Positions 1 to 8,133 of a DNA stretch of 64,000 nt are shown here, piece by piece; position 1 is the stretch's first letter, and every line of letters starts with the position of its first letter. The stretch comes from Lentisphaeria bacterium (GTDB taxonomy: Bacteria > Verrucomicrobiota > Lentisphaeria > Victivallales > UBA1829): assembly GCA_017503375.1 (NCBI GenBank), contig JAFVTF010000025.1:1-64000 (forward strand), in the 5' to 3' direction. A program made the translations under genes and the position numbers. The notes under the pieces were generated by a model, which saw only the letters and a list, made by a program, of their open reading frames with translations, was not told where the DNA came from and made no database searches.

Positions 1-23
1 GCAAGGTAAGTCAATACTGCGTT

Positions 24-554
24 ATGAACAAAGTACGCACTCAAGTTATTGCAGAACATGAGTTTGAAAATTTTTATGTAAAACTGTTTGAAAATGATCT
101 TGCTTTGTGCGATGAAAATGGAAATGAAGAGATGGCGATCCGCTATCTTGATATAGAGGAAAATGTAGAGCTGATCGAAAAAAAGCATACTGTAAACAAC
201 ATCATTTTCGGTACATTGGCTACGGTGTTTTTCGGTGCGGCACTTTTCCTTTTCGGCTTTGCAGCGGCTTCCACAATTTATATGGCGGTAAAAGGATTTC
301 TGGATTTGGCAATTATCCTGACCGGCATTGGGTTTATCATTTTCGGTTGTCTGCCTTTGGCTCTGGGCAAATGGTTTGCAGGATTTTGCTGCCGCAACGA
401 GAAATATTATTTCCTTGCAGACCGTGAGCCGGACAGTTGGAACAACAATGCGGCATTGCACATCGGCAAAGAAACCGCTGATGCAAGCTGTTTTATTGAA
501 ACTCTGCAAAAGCTCATTCACACGGCACACCGGAAACAACAGGAGGAAAAATGA
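24..554 (+). CDS. Small two-TM membrane protein of unknown function
   Basis: I do not recognise a family for this 176-residue protein. A soluble N-terminal stretch (about 1-58) is followed by two hydrophobic segments, about 60-82 and 92-116, and a cytosolic-looking C-terminal tail that begins with a Cys-Cys-Arg motif and contains an LQKLIHTAHRK helix. The two helices form a hairpin with a short loop, so both termini are probably on the same side of the inner membrane. Its stop overlaps the ATG of the next gene (ATGA), which implies co-transcription with the lipoprotein, ankyrin and second lipoprotein genes. The upstream region is cut off by the window edge, so promoter and possible earlier operon members are unseen. 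Confidence 0.7.
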   Translation: MNKVRTQVIAEHEFENFYVKLFENDLALCDENGNEEMAIRYLDIEENVELIEKKHTVNNIIFGTLATVFFGAALFLFGFAAASTIYMAVKGFLDLAIILTGIGFIIFGCLPLALGKWFAGFCCRNEKYYFLADREPDSWNNNAALHIGKETADASCFIETLQKLIHTAHRKQQEEK

Positions 555-1342
555 AAAAACTTTTACTTATATTTTCAATATTGATTGCGCTATTGTTGAC
601 GGGCTGTAAAAATAAAACGAATGATATAGCAATAATAAAGTTTTATACGTATAATCATATGGCATATTTGGTGCTGAATGAGCATTTTCTGGGTAAAGAT
701 ACCGATCGTAAGGATAATTTGAAAACTATTCTTTTTGTATTTGAACATTTTTATGATTATTCAGAATGTCCAAAATATTTTTCAAGCTCAGCAAAAGACT
801 TTCTTTCCTCTTTTCGCAACTTGGATTGGGATATGGAGATTGCTGCTCAAAAAAGCAAAGAACTTGAAAAAGAAATGGAAAAGTATTCGCCTTCGATATA
901 TCCCATTTACTTAACCTTGTATCACGATTTTTTTATGTTTCGCGAGGTGCCGAAAATTCTTCCATTGGGAGATGATATGGAAATGCAGAACAGATTTTCA
1001 AAATTTGATAGTCATATCCTGAATTGTTTGGAATATAGTTTTAAAGACCGCAAAATAAATTATTCTTTTCTCAAGCAATCCAGTGATAATATTCCTGAAT
1101 GTATAAGTGCGTTCAATAAAATTGTTTCCCTGGAATATCGCAGAACCGGGAACATGGTATTGTCTCCATGTTTTCTATATTCGGTTGCAATCTTAGCCGG
1201 TTCTTATGACCTGCCAAAGGACTTCTTGAGTTATTTCAGAGGTCAAATCGTGAAAATGATCAGAACGCAAGATGTTAAACATCAAAAGAATATTTTGGAA
1301 GAAATTAATTGCTGTAATCAGTTGTCGGGAAAGAAAAAATGA
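551..1342 (+). CDS. Putative lipoprotein of unknown function
   Basis: The protein has 263 residues and a type II signal peptide: a Lys-Lys start, a hydrophobic core and a lipobox LLTGC ending at Cys19, so it should be lipidated and exported. The mature part is rich in aromatic and charged residues and I see no catalytic motif or known domain. It overlaps both neighbours by the ATGA arrangement, so it belongs to one transcription unit with the two-TM protein before it and the ankyrin protein after it. The gene is noticeably richer in A/T-ending codons than the flanking genes, which could reflect recent acquisition or weak expression. Function unknown. Confidence 0.7.
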   Translation: MKKLLLIFSILIALLLTGCKNKTNDIAIIKFYTYNHMAYLVLNEHFLGKDTDRKDNLKTILFVFEHFYDYSECPKYFSSSAKDFLSSFRNLDWDMEIAAQKSKELEKEMEKYSPSIYPIYLTLYHDFFMFREVPKILPLGDDMEMQNRFSKFDSHILNCLEYSFKDRKINYSFLKQSSDNIPECISAFNKIVSLEYRRTGNMVLSPCFLYSVAILAGSYDLPKDFLSYFRGQIVKMIRTQDVKHQKNILEEINCCNQLSGKKK

Positions 1343-2559
1343 AAAAATTTATTTTAACTTTTATCTTTTGCAGTTCGCTCTTGCTGCCGGTGGCAGACCT
1401 GTATGCACACGGTGATCAGGGAACAGTTCTTTTTGCGCTCGGTTTGAGAAAGGCTTTGGAAACTTTTGCTAAAAAGTTTGAGCTTGCAACCGCCGCTGGA
1501 AAAACACTTACCGTTTATTTTCAAAACGGCGTGGATAGCGAAACGGATATTCTTTATATTGAGCAAAACGGGAAATATTCTGCCGTGGAAATCACGCATT
1601 TACCCGTCGGGATGAATATGGACACTTCAGGCAGAAAATTTTTACTGTTCAACCTTTTACTGACCAATAGCGAAGTCAAAACTGCCGCCATTTTTACCGG
1701 AAAAAACTGGTATGAAATGGATCTGATCGATTTCCCCCGGGATATGGTAACTTTGAATTTGTATGATGGCGAAGAAAAAAGTATGCCTTTTGAACGCTTT
1801 TTCAATGCCCCGTTCCATGCGGAAGAGAGAGCTGACTGGTTGAAAAAATGGAATCGCCGTTACCAAATCAAAACTCCGAATTTCCCGCTGAAAAACGAGG
1901 TCGGAAATTTGGAGCATGAACCGGAAGTCAAAACTGCCAAAGATATTATGCCGGTTTTACGCAACAGTGCAAAAATTGCCAAAGGTCTTGCCGGAGAGTT
2001 GAAAAAATTCCGGAGAACGCCGGAGCCTTTGAAAAAAATTCCGGCGGCAAAGATTGAAGATTGGGCGGATTCAGCAGGAACTTTGGAAGCAAAACTCTAT
2101 AAACTAGCCGCGACTTCCGATGTCGCACAAGCGGAAAAACTGTTGCTGCAACGTGCCGATGTCAATGCCGCATCTCCAAGCGGCAGGACAATCCTGATGG
2201 AAGCCGCATTACACGGAAATATCCCGATGATAAAATTGTTGTTGAAATACAATGCCGACCTTTCAAAAGTCAATTTCAATGGAGAAACCGCGCTTTTTTA
2301 TGCTATATACGGAGAAAGTCAGGAAACTTTGGAGCTTTTGCTCCGCCACAGTTCCCGTCCTTACCAAGTCAACCGTTTCGGAGAAAATCTGTTGATGATC
2401 GCAGTCCGCAAAAATTCTGCCCTCTCCGACTGGCTGCTGAAATTTGAAAAAGAACATTTGAAAACCATTCCATCGTTGTATCAGACACACAAAAATCACG
2501 CCGGAGAAACCGCAGCTGACTATAAAGTGAAATTTGCCACGCAAAGAAAAGGAGAATAA
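1339..2559 (+). CDS. Exported ankyrin-repeat protein
   Basis: A 406-residue protein with a cleavable signal peptide (about 1-24, ending VADLYAHG). The region of about 30-190 has no family I recognise. Residues of about 250-395 carry three to four ankyrin-type repeats, seen as the spaced motifs GRTILMEAALHGN, GETALFYAIYG and GENLLMIAVRK. Ankyrin repeats mediate protein-protein contacts; exported bacterial examples are often envelope-associated or belong to toxin/immunity and defence-type loci, but nothing here fixes a role. It overlaps the lipoprotein gene upstream by 4 bp and is followed after 3 bp by another lipoprotein, so a joint envelope function is a reasonable inference. A second ankyrin lipoprotein occurs at 42264-43403. 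Confidence 0.75.
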   Translation: MKKFILTFIFCSSLLLPVADLYAHGDQGTVLFALGLRKALETFAKKFELATAAGKTLTVYFQNGVDSETDILYIEQNGKYSAVEITHLPVGMNMDTSGRKFLLFNLLLTNSEVKTAAIFTGKNWYEMDLIDFPRDMVTLNLYDGEEKSMPFERFFNAPFHAEERADWLKKWNRRYQIKTPNFPLKNEVGNLEHEPEVKTAKDIMPVLRNSAKIAKGLAGELKKFRRTPEPLKKIPAAKIEDWADSAGTLEAKLYKLAATSDVAQAEKLLLQRADVNAASPSGRTILMEAALHGNIPMIKLLLKYNADLSKVNFNGETALFYAIYGESQETLELLLRHSSRPYQVNRFGENLLMIAVRKNSALSDWLLKFEKEHLKTIPSLYQTHKNHAGETAADYKVKFATQRKGE

Positions 2560-2562
2560 CCG

Positions 2563-3153
2563 GTGAAAAAACTCTATCTTTTCATTATTTCAGGGATTTG
2601 CGGCTGGCTTCTTCCCGGGTGCGTGATTGTCTCCTACACCGAAAAAGCAGATATTTCTGAATTTGTTTTTGAAAAACGCGTTACGGAAAAACACTACTTT
2701 GAACACTTGAAAACCGGTAATAAATTTATCCTGCTTGAAGATTGTTATATCGTCAGGGATTTACCGGAGTTTGAATGGCATATTTTAATTCCGGTATTTT
2801 ATACCGGAGCACCGGATTGTCTCCAACCCCGCGCTGATTTGGAAGAGTGGGAATTGTTAAAGAAAGAATTGCAATCTTTTGAGCAAAAAGGTTCTGTCCG
2901 CTGGTTTTACACCCCGCCTTTAACTTTTGCAATTAACCGGATAAAAGAGAAACTTCCCAAAGGTTCAATTCTGAAAATCCAAGGTTTCTATCGTTCCGGG
3001 CGGTATCTTGACTTTGAAAATGGCGCAAGCAACTATATCTTATTGCAAGATGAAAAGTCCGGCAAAGAATTTTATTTATGGGTGCATGCCGTTGATGACA
3101 CTTACAATAAACGCCATTGGATAAAGCCGTATCATGGGAGGAATGATCTATGA
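2563..3153 (+). CDS. Putative lipoprotein of unknown function, GTG start
   Basis: A 196-residue protein that begins with GTG at 2563, preceded by AAGGAG in the end of the upstream gene, which supports this start. A signal sequence ends in the lipobox LLPGC (Cys19), predicting a lipid-anchored envelope protein. The mature part contains a segment (about 125-165) with KGSILKIQGFYRSGRYLDF that could be a small beta domain binding a ligand, but no family is evident. It is the last gene of the overlapping four-gene set that starts at 24. A weak stem (AACTGAC with GTCAGTT) lies just behind the stop codon and could attenuate transcription before the next promoter. Confidence 0.65.
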   Translation: MKKLYLFIISGICGWLLPGCVIVSYTEKADISEFVFEKRVTEKHYFEHLKTGNKFILLEDCYIVRDLPEFEWHILIPVFYTGAPDCLQPRADLEEWELLKKELQSFEQKGSVRWFYTPPLTFAINRIKEKLPKGSILKIQGFYRSGRYLDFENGASNYILLQDEKSGKEFYLWVHAVDDTYNKRHWIKPYHGRNDL

Positions 3154-3211
3154 AAAAGAAAACTGACAATAATTACTGGCAAAGTCAGTTACCAGCACAA
3201 TCTTCTTTTTC

Positions 3212-3324
3212 AGTCGAAACTTGGTCATTTTTTTGATGAACTTTCGATCAGATGCTTGATTTTTTTCTGTATGCGATGTATATTTTACTCTGAAGTAAGT
3301 CAGAAAATCGATCAAGTTTCGACT
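3212..3324. repeat. 15-bp inverted repeat flanking the DUF4143 ATPase promoter
   Basis: The left arm AGTCGAAACTTGGTC (3212-3226) and the right arm GATCAAGTTTCGACT (3310-3324) are inverted copies with one mismatch. They enclose 83 bp that contain the predicted promoter of the downstream ATPase gene. They could be two operator half-regions for looping, the ends of a small mobile unit, or sites acted on by the ATPase's partner. Confidence 0.7.
3256..3284 (+). promoter_or_regulatory. Predicted promoter of the DUF4143 ATPase
   Basis: TTGATT (3256-3261), 17-bp spacer, TATATT (3279-3284), reading towards the gene at 3342. It lies inside the 3212-3324 inverted repeat. Confidence 0.6.
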
Positions 3325-3341
3325 ATGCGGAGATAGAAGAT

Positions 3342-4631
3342 ATGCAATTCAAACGTGAAAAATACTTAAAACAGTTGATTGAACGTATGCGCAATGGTGA
3401 AATCAAGGTTATTACCGGGATTCGCCGTTGCGGCAAAAGTTATCTGCTGCTCAATTTATTTACCGGCTATCTGCGTTCAACGGGGGTTGATGATGAACAT
3501 ATCATTGCGTTGCCCCTTGATGACGATATAAATGAAAAATATCGTGATCCGCAGGAACTTTCCGCTTTTTTGCGCTCAAAAGTGAAAAACGATTCTGCAA
3601 CTTATTACATTCTTTTGGATGAAATTCAATTTGCCATCTCCAGAGAAGAGTTACGGAATCCGGATAAGCCGGTCAGATTATACAGCGTACTTAATGGGTT
3701 GCTGCGTTTGCCCAATGTTGATATTTATGTTACCGGAAGCAACTCCAAAATGCTTTCCAAAGATATTATGACAGAATTTCGCGGGCGGGGAGATTCTGTT
3801 GAAATCCATCCGCTTTCGTTCAAAGAATTTTTTGAAGCTTTTGGCGGAGATCGGACCACGGCTTTTGAGGAATATGCCGTATACGGCGGTTTGCCGCTGG
3901 TGTGGGCAAAGAAAAGTGATGAAAGCAAGTTCAATTATTTGCAAAATCTTTTCCGGGAAGTTTACTACAAAGATATTCAGGAACGGTATAACATTGAGTT
4001 CCCGGATATTCTGGATGAACTTGTCGATGTGTTGTGTTCTGCAATAGGCTCTCTTACTAATGTATCAAAACTGACCAACACGTTACGCAGTGTAAAAAAC
4101 AGTAAAGTCAGCAACGATACCATTGCAGACTATCTGAAATTCCTGACCGAAGCTTTTTTATTTCATCAGGCAAAAAGATATGATATCAAAGGCAAAAAAT
4201 ATTTTGAATATCCCTCTAAATTCTACTGTGAAGATATTGGTTTGCGTAATATTCACTTGAATTTGCGCCAACAGGAAGAAACGCATATTATGGAAAATAT
4301 TATCTACAATGATTTGCGTATCAAAGGGTATACTGTGGATGTCGGTGTCGTTAAGATCGTTGAAAACGGAGAAGATGGTAAAACGCATCAGAAAAGTTGT
4401 GAAATTGATTTTATCGCCACCAAAGGAATAAAAAAATATTATATTCAGTCAGCATTGACTGTGAGCGACCGGGAAAAGGCTGCACAGGAAACCCGTCCGC
4501 TTCTGGCGGTAAATGATTTTTTCCGGAAAATCATAGTTTCAAAAACTCCAATGAAGCCTTGGGTTGATGAAAATGGAGTACTGCATATCGGATTATATGA
4601 TTTTCTGCTGAATGATGATATCTTTGAATAA
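3342..4631 (+). CDS. AAA-family ATPase with DUF4143 domain
   Basis: A 429-residue member of the AAA_14/DUF4143 family. The N-terminal ATPase shows Walker A as GIRRCGKS (about residues 26-33) and Walker B as YILLDEIQ, followed by the sensor-like VTGSNSKML and the family signature HPLSFKEFFEAFG. The C-terminal half (about 200-420) is the DUF4143 region, with a nuclease-like ending that contains EIDFIATKG and KYYIQSALTV, resembling the E-hxD-xxK pattern of PD-(D/E)xK folds. Members are common and highly duplicated in gut bacteria; their cellular role is not settled. The gene has its own promoter and an inverted repeat around it. It ends with a one-base overlap with the following gene. Confidence 0.92.
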   Translation: MQFKREKYLKQLIERMRNGEIKVITGIRRCGKSYLLLNLFTGYLRSTGVDDEHIIALPLDDDINEKYRDPQELSAFLRSKVKNDSATYYILLDEIQFAISREELRNPDKPVRLYSVLNGLLRLPNVDIYVTGSNSKMLSKDIMTEFRGRGDSVEIHPLSFKEFFEAFGGDRTTAFEEYAVYGGLPLVWAKKSDESKFNYLQNLFREVYYKDIQERYNIEFPDILDELVDVLCSAIGSLTNVSKLTNTLRSVKNSKVSNDTIADYLKFLTEAFLFHQAKRYDIKGKKYFEYPSKFYCEDIGLRNIHLNLRQQEETHIMENIIYNDLRIKGYTVDVGVVKIVENGEDGKTHQKSCEIDFIATKGIKKYYIQSALTVSDREKAAQETRPLLAVNDFFRKIIVSKTPMKPWVDENGVLHIGLYDFLLNDDIFE

Positions 4632-5281
4632 TGCAGAATAAGGATTTTAGTATGTATTTGATAATTATTTTCATACTGGGGACATTGTGTGTCATTTTCA
4701 ATGAAAAGATAGGAGAATTTTTCTCCAGGATCATTGATTTGGATATGATTTTTCTCTCAAAAAAAGAAAAAAAGATCAAACAGCAACAGCTGGCGTTCTT
4801 AAAAGATTCTCCTGAAAAATTGTTTCCGGTATATGAATTTATTTTGCAGAAATATGCCCGTGCATCGGGCAAACGACGCGGAAATGAGCAAATAGAAAAA
4901 TGTTTATCCATTTTACCTGAAACGATTTATGATTTCTTTAAAAAGTATGATCGTATAACTGTTGATACGCAAAAGTTCGTAGATATAAAATCACTGAAAA
5001 TAATAGAGGTAAATGACAAAAGATTTGTCATAATCGGGAAAGATCCGGATTCACACGATTTGTTTATTGTAAATCTTGACAAATACACATCGCAGGATTA
5101 TATTATTTATCAAATATCGGATGAACAACACATTTTATCTGAGATAAAAGATGAAAACAGTTTTGGAACATTTATCAACTTTGTTTGCTTCATGACATCT
5201 CATTATTCTGATTCAGATTTGCTGGATTCAATGGCTCAGAAGGGAAAGAGTCATGTTAATATGAGCAGGAAGAACAGGTGA
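4631..5281 (+). CDS. Membrane-anchored protein, possibly SUKH/SMI1-like
   Basis: A 216-residue protein with an N-terminal hydrophobic segment (about 7-28), a charged lysine-rich stretch and a C-terminal alpha/beta domain. The order LPETIYDFFKKYD, then FVIIGKDPDSHDLFIVNL, then an F-rich final helix recalls SMI1/KNR4 (SUKH) domains, many of which are immunity proteins in polymorphic toxin loci. That assignment is by eye and tentative. The start codon shares one base with the stop of the AAA/DUF4143 gene, so the two are likely translated together, which is notable because the role of DUF4143 ATPases is open. Codon use is A/T-rich compared with the metabolic genes downstream. Confidence 0.6.
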   Translation: MQNKDFSMYLIIIFILGTLCVIFNEKIGEFFSRIIDLDMIFLSKKEKKIKQQQLAFLKDSPEKLFPVYEFILQKYARASGKRRGNEQIEKCLSILPETIYDFFKKYDRITVDTQKFVDIKSLKIIEVNDKRFVIIGKDPDSHDLFIVNLDKYTSQDYIIYQISDEQHILSEIKDENSFGTFINFVCFMTSHYSDSDLLDSMAQKGKSHVNMSRKNR

Positions 5282-5285
5282 TGTT

Positions 5286-5618
5286 ATGTTGGAATTGTTT
5301 ATAACATTTTCCATAATATTTACAGTGCTGTCTTTCAGCAGTATCAGGAAATCAAAATTGATTTCGGTAACTTCTTCCGGAATTTTGATTTGGCAGACAG
5401 TTTGTGTCAGTTTGATCCATACAACAGAAAATGATTTGACTGCAAAGATATGCACTGTGGCAATATTTTTTATAACGATTGCCGGGATTCTGTTTTTTGC
5501 TGCGATCTGTCTTAAAAACTGGAAACGCTATCTTGCAATATCTCTGGCGGGCATTACGTTGCTGCTTGCAGAGTTTTTGTTCTTTTTCCGTTTACTGATC
5601 GCGTCACTTTCTACATAA
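5286..5618 (+). CDS. Small three-TM membrane protein
   Basis: A 110-residue hydrophobic protein with predicted helices at about 2-17, 58-78 and 86-106, plus a possible amphipathic stretch around 28-45. No family recognised. It starts 4 bp after the preceding stop, and no separate promoter is evident, so it is probably part of the unit that begins at 3342. The lack of conserved polar motifs gives no clue to a transport function. Confidence 0.6.
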   Translation: MLELFITFSIIFTVLSFSSIRKSKLISVTSSGILIWQTVCVSLIHTTENDLTAKICTVAIFFITIAGILFFAAICLKNWKRYLAISLAGITLLLAEFLFFFRLLIASLST

Positions 5619-5633
5619 GGAGATATCAGAAAA

Positions 5634-5999
5634 ATGAAAAAACTCTATTTAACCATTGCTGCACTTTTGTTGCCGATTGCCGGACATGGAATTATGGCAA
5701 TAGCTGGAAATGAAGATGCCCGATTTTTTCTTCATTGGAGTATGTTGCTGACTGTTCTGATTGCCTCCGGTGTGGGAATCCTGATTCTGAAGGGAATTGA
5801 CGCTTTGCGGAAAAAACACGATATTACAGAAGATTTATTGTTTTTTACCGTACTCAATTCTTTGATTCAATGGATGATGCCCGCCGTTCAATTCGTTCAC
5901 ATTATCATCGTAGAGTTGATTCTTGCCGGAGCTGTTCTTTCGTCCGTTCTTGCATGGATTCAGCAGAAAATCAATCCGCTGGAAAAGGAGAATGAATGA
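5634..5999 (+). CDS. Small multi-TM membrane protein
   Basis: A 121-residue protein with helices at about 4-22, 32-52, 68-88 and 91-108. An AAGGAG ribosome site (5617-5622) precedes the ATG. No family recognised. Its stop overlaps the start of the next gene by the ATGA arrangement. Three consecutive small membrane proteins after the SUKH-like gene suggest a locally evolving membrane set rather than a known complex. Confidence 0.6.
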   Translation: MKKLYLTIAALLLPIAGHGIMAIAGNEDARFFLHWSMLLTVLIASGVGILILKGIDALRKKHDITEDLLFFTVLNSLIQWMMPAVQFVHIIIVELILAGAVLSSVLAWIQQKINPLEKENE

Positions 6000-6352
6000 A
6001 AAAATACCTGTTTGCATTGGCTGCGGTTTTTGTATGTTTGACTGTCGGATGTTTGGCGTTTTTCTTTTATGAATATCACGCTCAGCCGGAACTTGTCAAA
6101 GAGGTTATCTGTTCTCCGGAATTGCCGGAACTTGCTCCCGGCAGGGCGTTTTATGATAATGAAACCGCAGATAAATTGTTTGAACAGCAGGTAATAAAAC
6201 TGCGTTACAGCAGGGGCCGTCCGATGAGACCTCTGATTTTGCGGGGAAAGAAAATCAAAACTCTTTCCGCAGAAATGTTTTATACCGATAACGTAACATT
6301 TGAACTCATTTCCGGCGATCCGGATACATTTTATTTTTTATTATGTGAGTGA
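5996..6352 (+). CDS. Small membrane-anchored protein of unknown function
   Basis: A 118-residue protein with one N-terminal hydrophobic segment (about 4-26) that ends near a Cys in the context LTVGCLAFFFYEYH. It may be a signal anchor; the Cys is not followed by a clear mature start, so lipidation is uncertain. The rest (30-118) would be periplasmic and contains a short basic patch, RYSRGRPMRPLILRGKK. It overlaps the previous gene by 4 bp and ends the first cluster; 78 bp separate it from zwf. Confidence 0.55.
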   Translation: MKKYLFALAAVFVCLTVGCLAFFFYEYHAQPELVKEVICSPELPELAPGRAFYDNETADKLFEQQVIKLRYSRGRPMRPLILRGKKIKTLSAEMFYTDNVTFELISGDPDTFYFLLCE

Positions 6353-6374
6353 ACGGTACAATAACTTTTTGAGG

Positions 6375-6384
6375 GGAACGTTCC
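6375..6384. promoter_or_regulatory. Palindrome upstream of zwf
   Basis: GGAACGTTCC is a perfect 10-bp palindrome 46 bp before the zwf start. It could be a repressor site; no regulator can be named from sequence alone. Confidence 0.3.
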
Positions 6385-6430
6385 TGTAATGTCAGGTGTC
6401 TGAAAACAGAAAGAGAAAGGTTCTGGAACA

Positions 6431-7936
6431 ATGCAGAATAACGGTCAATACAAATGGCGCGGCGGATTTTGTCTGGAAGTCAATGCGCTGCCCAATACGA
6501 TTGTGATTTTCGGAGCTTCCGGCGATTTGACCGGGAGAAAACTGCTGCCTGCGCTTTACCATCTGGCAAAACGCGGATTGCTTCATGAGCGGTCTCGAAT
6601 CATCGGCTGTGCAAGAACTGTTATGTCCGATGAAGAATACCGGAACTATCTGTTGGAAAACTGGTTTTCTTCCGTTCCGGAACAGGAAAGAGAACCGTTG
6701 AATCAATTTCTGAAGCGTGTTTTCTATCATCATGGAAATTACAGTGACGGTGACTTTTACAGTGGTTTGGACCGGCGTTTGAAGACGTTGGAAGAAGGCT
6801 TGAATCCGGAAATCTCCGGCAGAATTTATTATCTGGCAGTTCCTCCGGTTTTGTGCGAAACTGTGGTCCGGGAGTTGTCTGTTGCCGGATTGCTTGAGGA
6901 AAATCAAAAAGGAACACCCTGGCGCAGAGTGATTCTGGAAAAGCCGTTCGGTTCCGATTATCAATCCGCTTTGGAATTGGATTATTCCCTTCATAAATAC
7001 CTTCAGGAACGGCAGATTTACCGTATCGACCACTATCTGGGAAAAGAAACGGTTCAGAATATCATGGTATTGCGTTTTGCAAATTTGATTTTTGAACCGG
7101 TCTGGAACGCACAATACATTGATTCCGTACAAATCACGGTTGCGGAATCTGTCGGAGTGGAACACAGGGCAGGGTACTTTGATAAAACCGGTTTATTGCG
7201 GGATATGTTTCAGAATCATCTTCTGGAAATGCTTTCACTGGTTGCCATGGAAATTCCCTCCGGTTCCGATGCGGAAGCAATCCGCGATGAAAAATTGAAA
7301 CTGCTGAAATGTATCCGTCCGGTTCAAATGGAAGATGTTATTCGCGGACAATATGAAAATTATTGTCAGGAAAAGGGCGTTGCGCCGGAATCCCGGACGG
7401 AAACTTATGCCGCGATGAAACTTTATATTGACAACTGGCGTTGGCGCGGTGTTCCGTTCTATTTGAGAAGCGGAAAGAAAATGCGGAAAAAGCAGAGTTC
7501 GATTTCAATTCATTTCAAGCAGATCCCCCATTCTGTTTTTCTTCCGGTAAGGGAAGAGGACCTGGCTCCGAATGTTTTGACAATGAACGTTCAGCCGGAA
7601 GAAGGATTATCACTGACGATTCAGGCGAAACAGCCCGGACCGAAATTGTGTATCGGTTCTCTGAACATGGATTTCAAGTATGCCTCAATTCTGGAACCGG
7701 GAGAAACGATTCCGGATTCCTATGAGCGTTTGCTCCTTGACTGTATGCTGGGTGATCAGACTTTGTTCATCCGCAGTGATACGATTCTGGAGGCATGGAA
7801 ATTGCTGACGCCGGTTCTGGAATATTGGCAGGCGCATCCGGAAACGCCGCTTTATTCTTATGCGGAAGGGACCCGCGGCCCGGATGCAGCTGACCGGCTT
7901 CCAAGAGAAAAAAAGACGATTTGGCTGGAACTTTGA
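6431..7936 (+). CDS. zwf: Glucose-6-phosphate 1-dehydrogenase
   Basis: A 501-residue enzyme that oxidises glucose 6-phosphate to 6-phosphogluconolactone with NADP in the oxidative pentose phosphate pathway. The N-terminal Rossmann motif is GASGDLTGRK (about 28-37) and the family signature with the substrate-binding Lys and catalytic His region is RIDHYLGKE (about 198-206). Length is normal. A GAAAGG ribosome site lies 10 bp before the ATG. No 6-phosphogluconolactonase or gnd gene is adjacent, unlike the usual arrangement; transketolase is present far away at 49090. The residues ahead of the Rossmann motif (1-22) are slightly longer than usual, so a start a few codons later cannot be excluded. 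Confidence 0.95.
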   Translation: MQNNGQYKWRGGFCLEVNALPNTIVIFGASGDLTGRKLLPALYHLAKRGLLHERSRIIGCARTVMSDEEYRNYLLENWFSSVPEQEREPLNQFLKRVFYHHGNYSDGDFYSGLDRRLKTLEEGLNPEISGRIYYLAVPPVLCETVVRELSVAGLLEENQKGTPWRRVILEKPFGSDYQSALELDYSLHKYLQERQIYRIDHYLGKETVQNIMVLRFANLIFEPVWNAQYIDSVQITVAESVGVEHRAGYFDKTGLLRDMFQNHLLEMLSLVAMEIPSGSDAEAIRDEKLKLLKCIRPVQMEDVIRGQYENYCQEKGVAPESRTETYAAMKLYIDNWRWRGVPFYLRSGKKMRKKQSSISIHFKQIPHSVFLPVREEDLAPNVLTMNVQPEEGLSLTIQAKQPGPKLCIGSLNMDFKYASILEPGETIPDSYERLLLDCMLGDQTLFIRSDTILEAWKLLTPVLEYWQAHPETPLYSYAEGTRGPDAADRLPREKKTIWLEL

Positions 7937-8009
7937 GCGGTGAAAACGGTCAAAAAAGTAAAAAATGCGTCAGAAATAAAAAAAAACAGAAAAATTTTAC
8001 AAAGTTGAC

Positions 8010-8038
8010 TTGACATATACGCAAATATGTGCTTTTAT
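8010..8038 (+). promoter_or_regulatory. Predicted promoter of the gcvH-like gene
   Basis: TTGACA (8010-8015), 17-bp spacer, TTTTAT (8033-8038). The -35 box is perfect; the -10 box is weak. The GTG at 8029 lies within this promoter, which argues against the longer reading frame starting there. Confidence 0.5.
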
Positions 8039-8133
8039 TGTCAGTAGCAAAACACAGTGAGTGTTTCTCTGTCCGGGTACGTGGGAGAGAGTTTGGAAAA
8101 AAGGTTTTTTTAACGGTGATGGAGGAGTGTGTA

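Noticed and set aside
8029-8133. GTG-initiated N-terminal extension of the gcvH-like gene
   Set aside because: The start lies inside the predicted promoter, the extension has no family match and a better ATG with GGAGG is at 8134.
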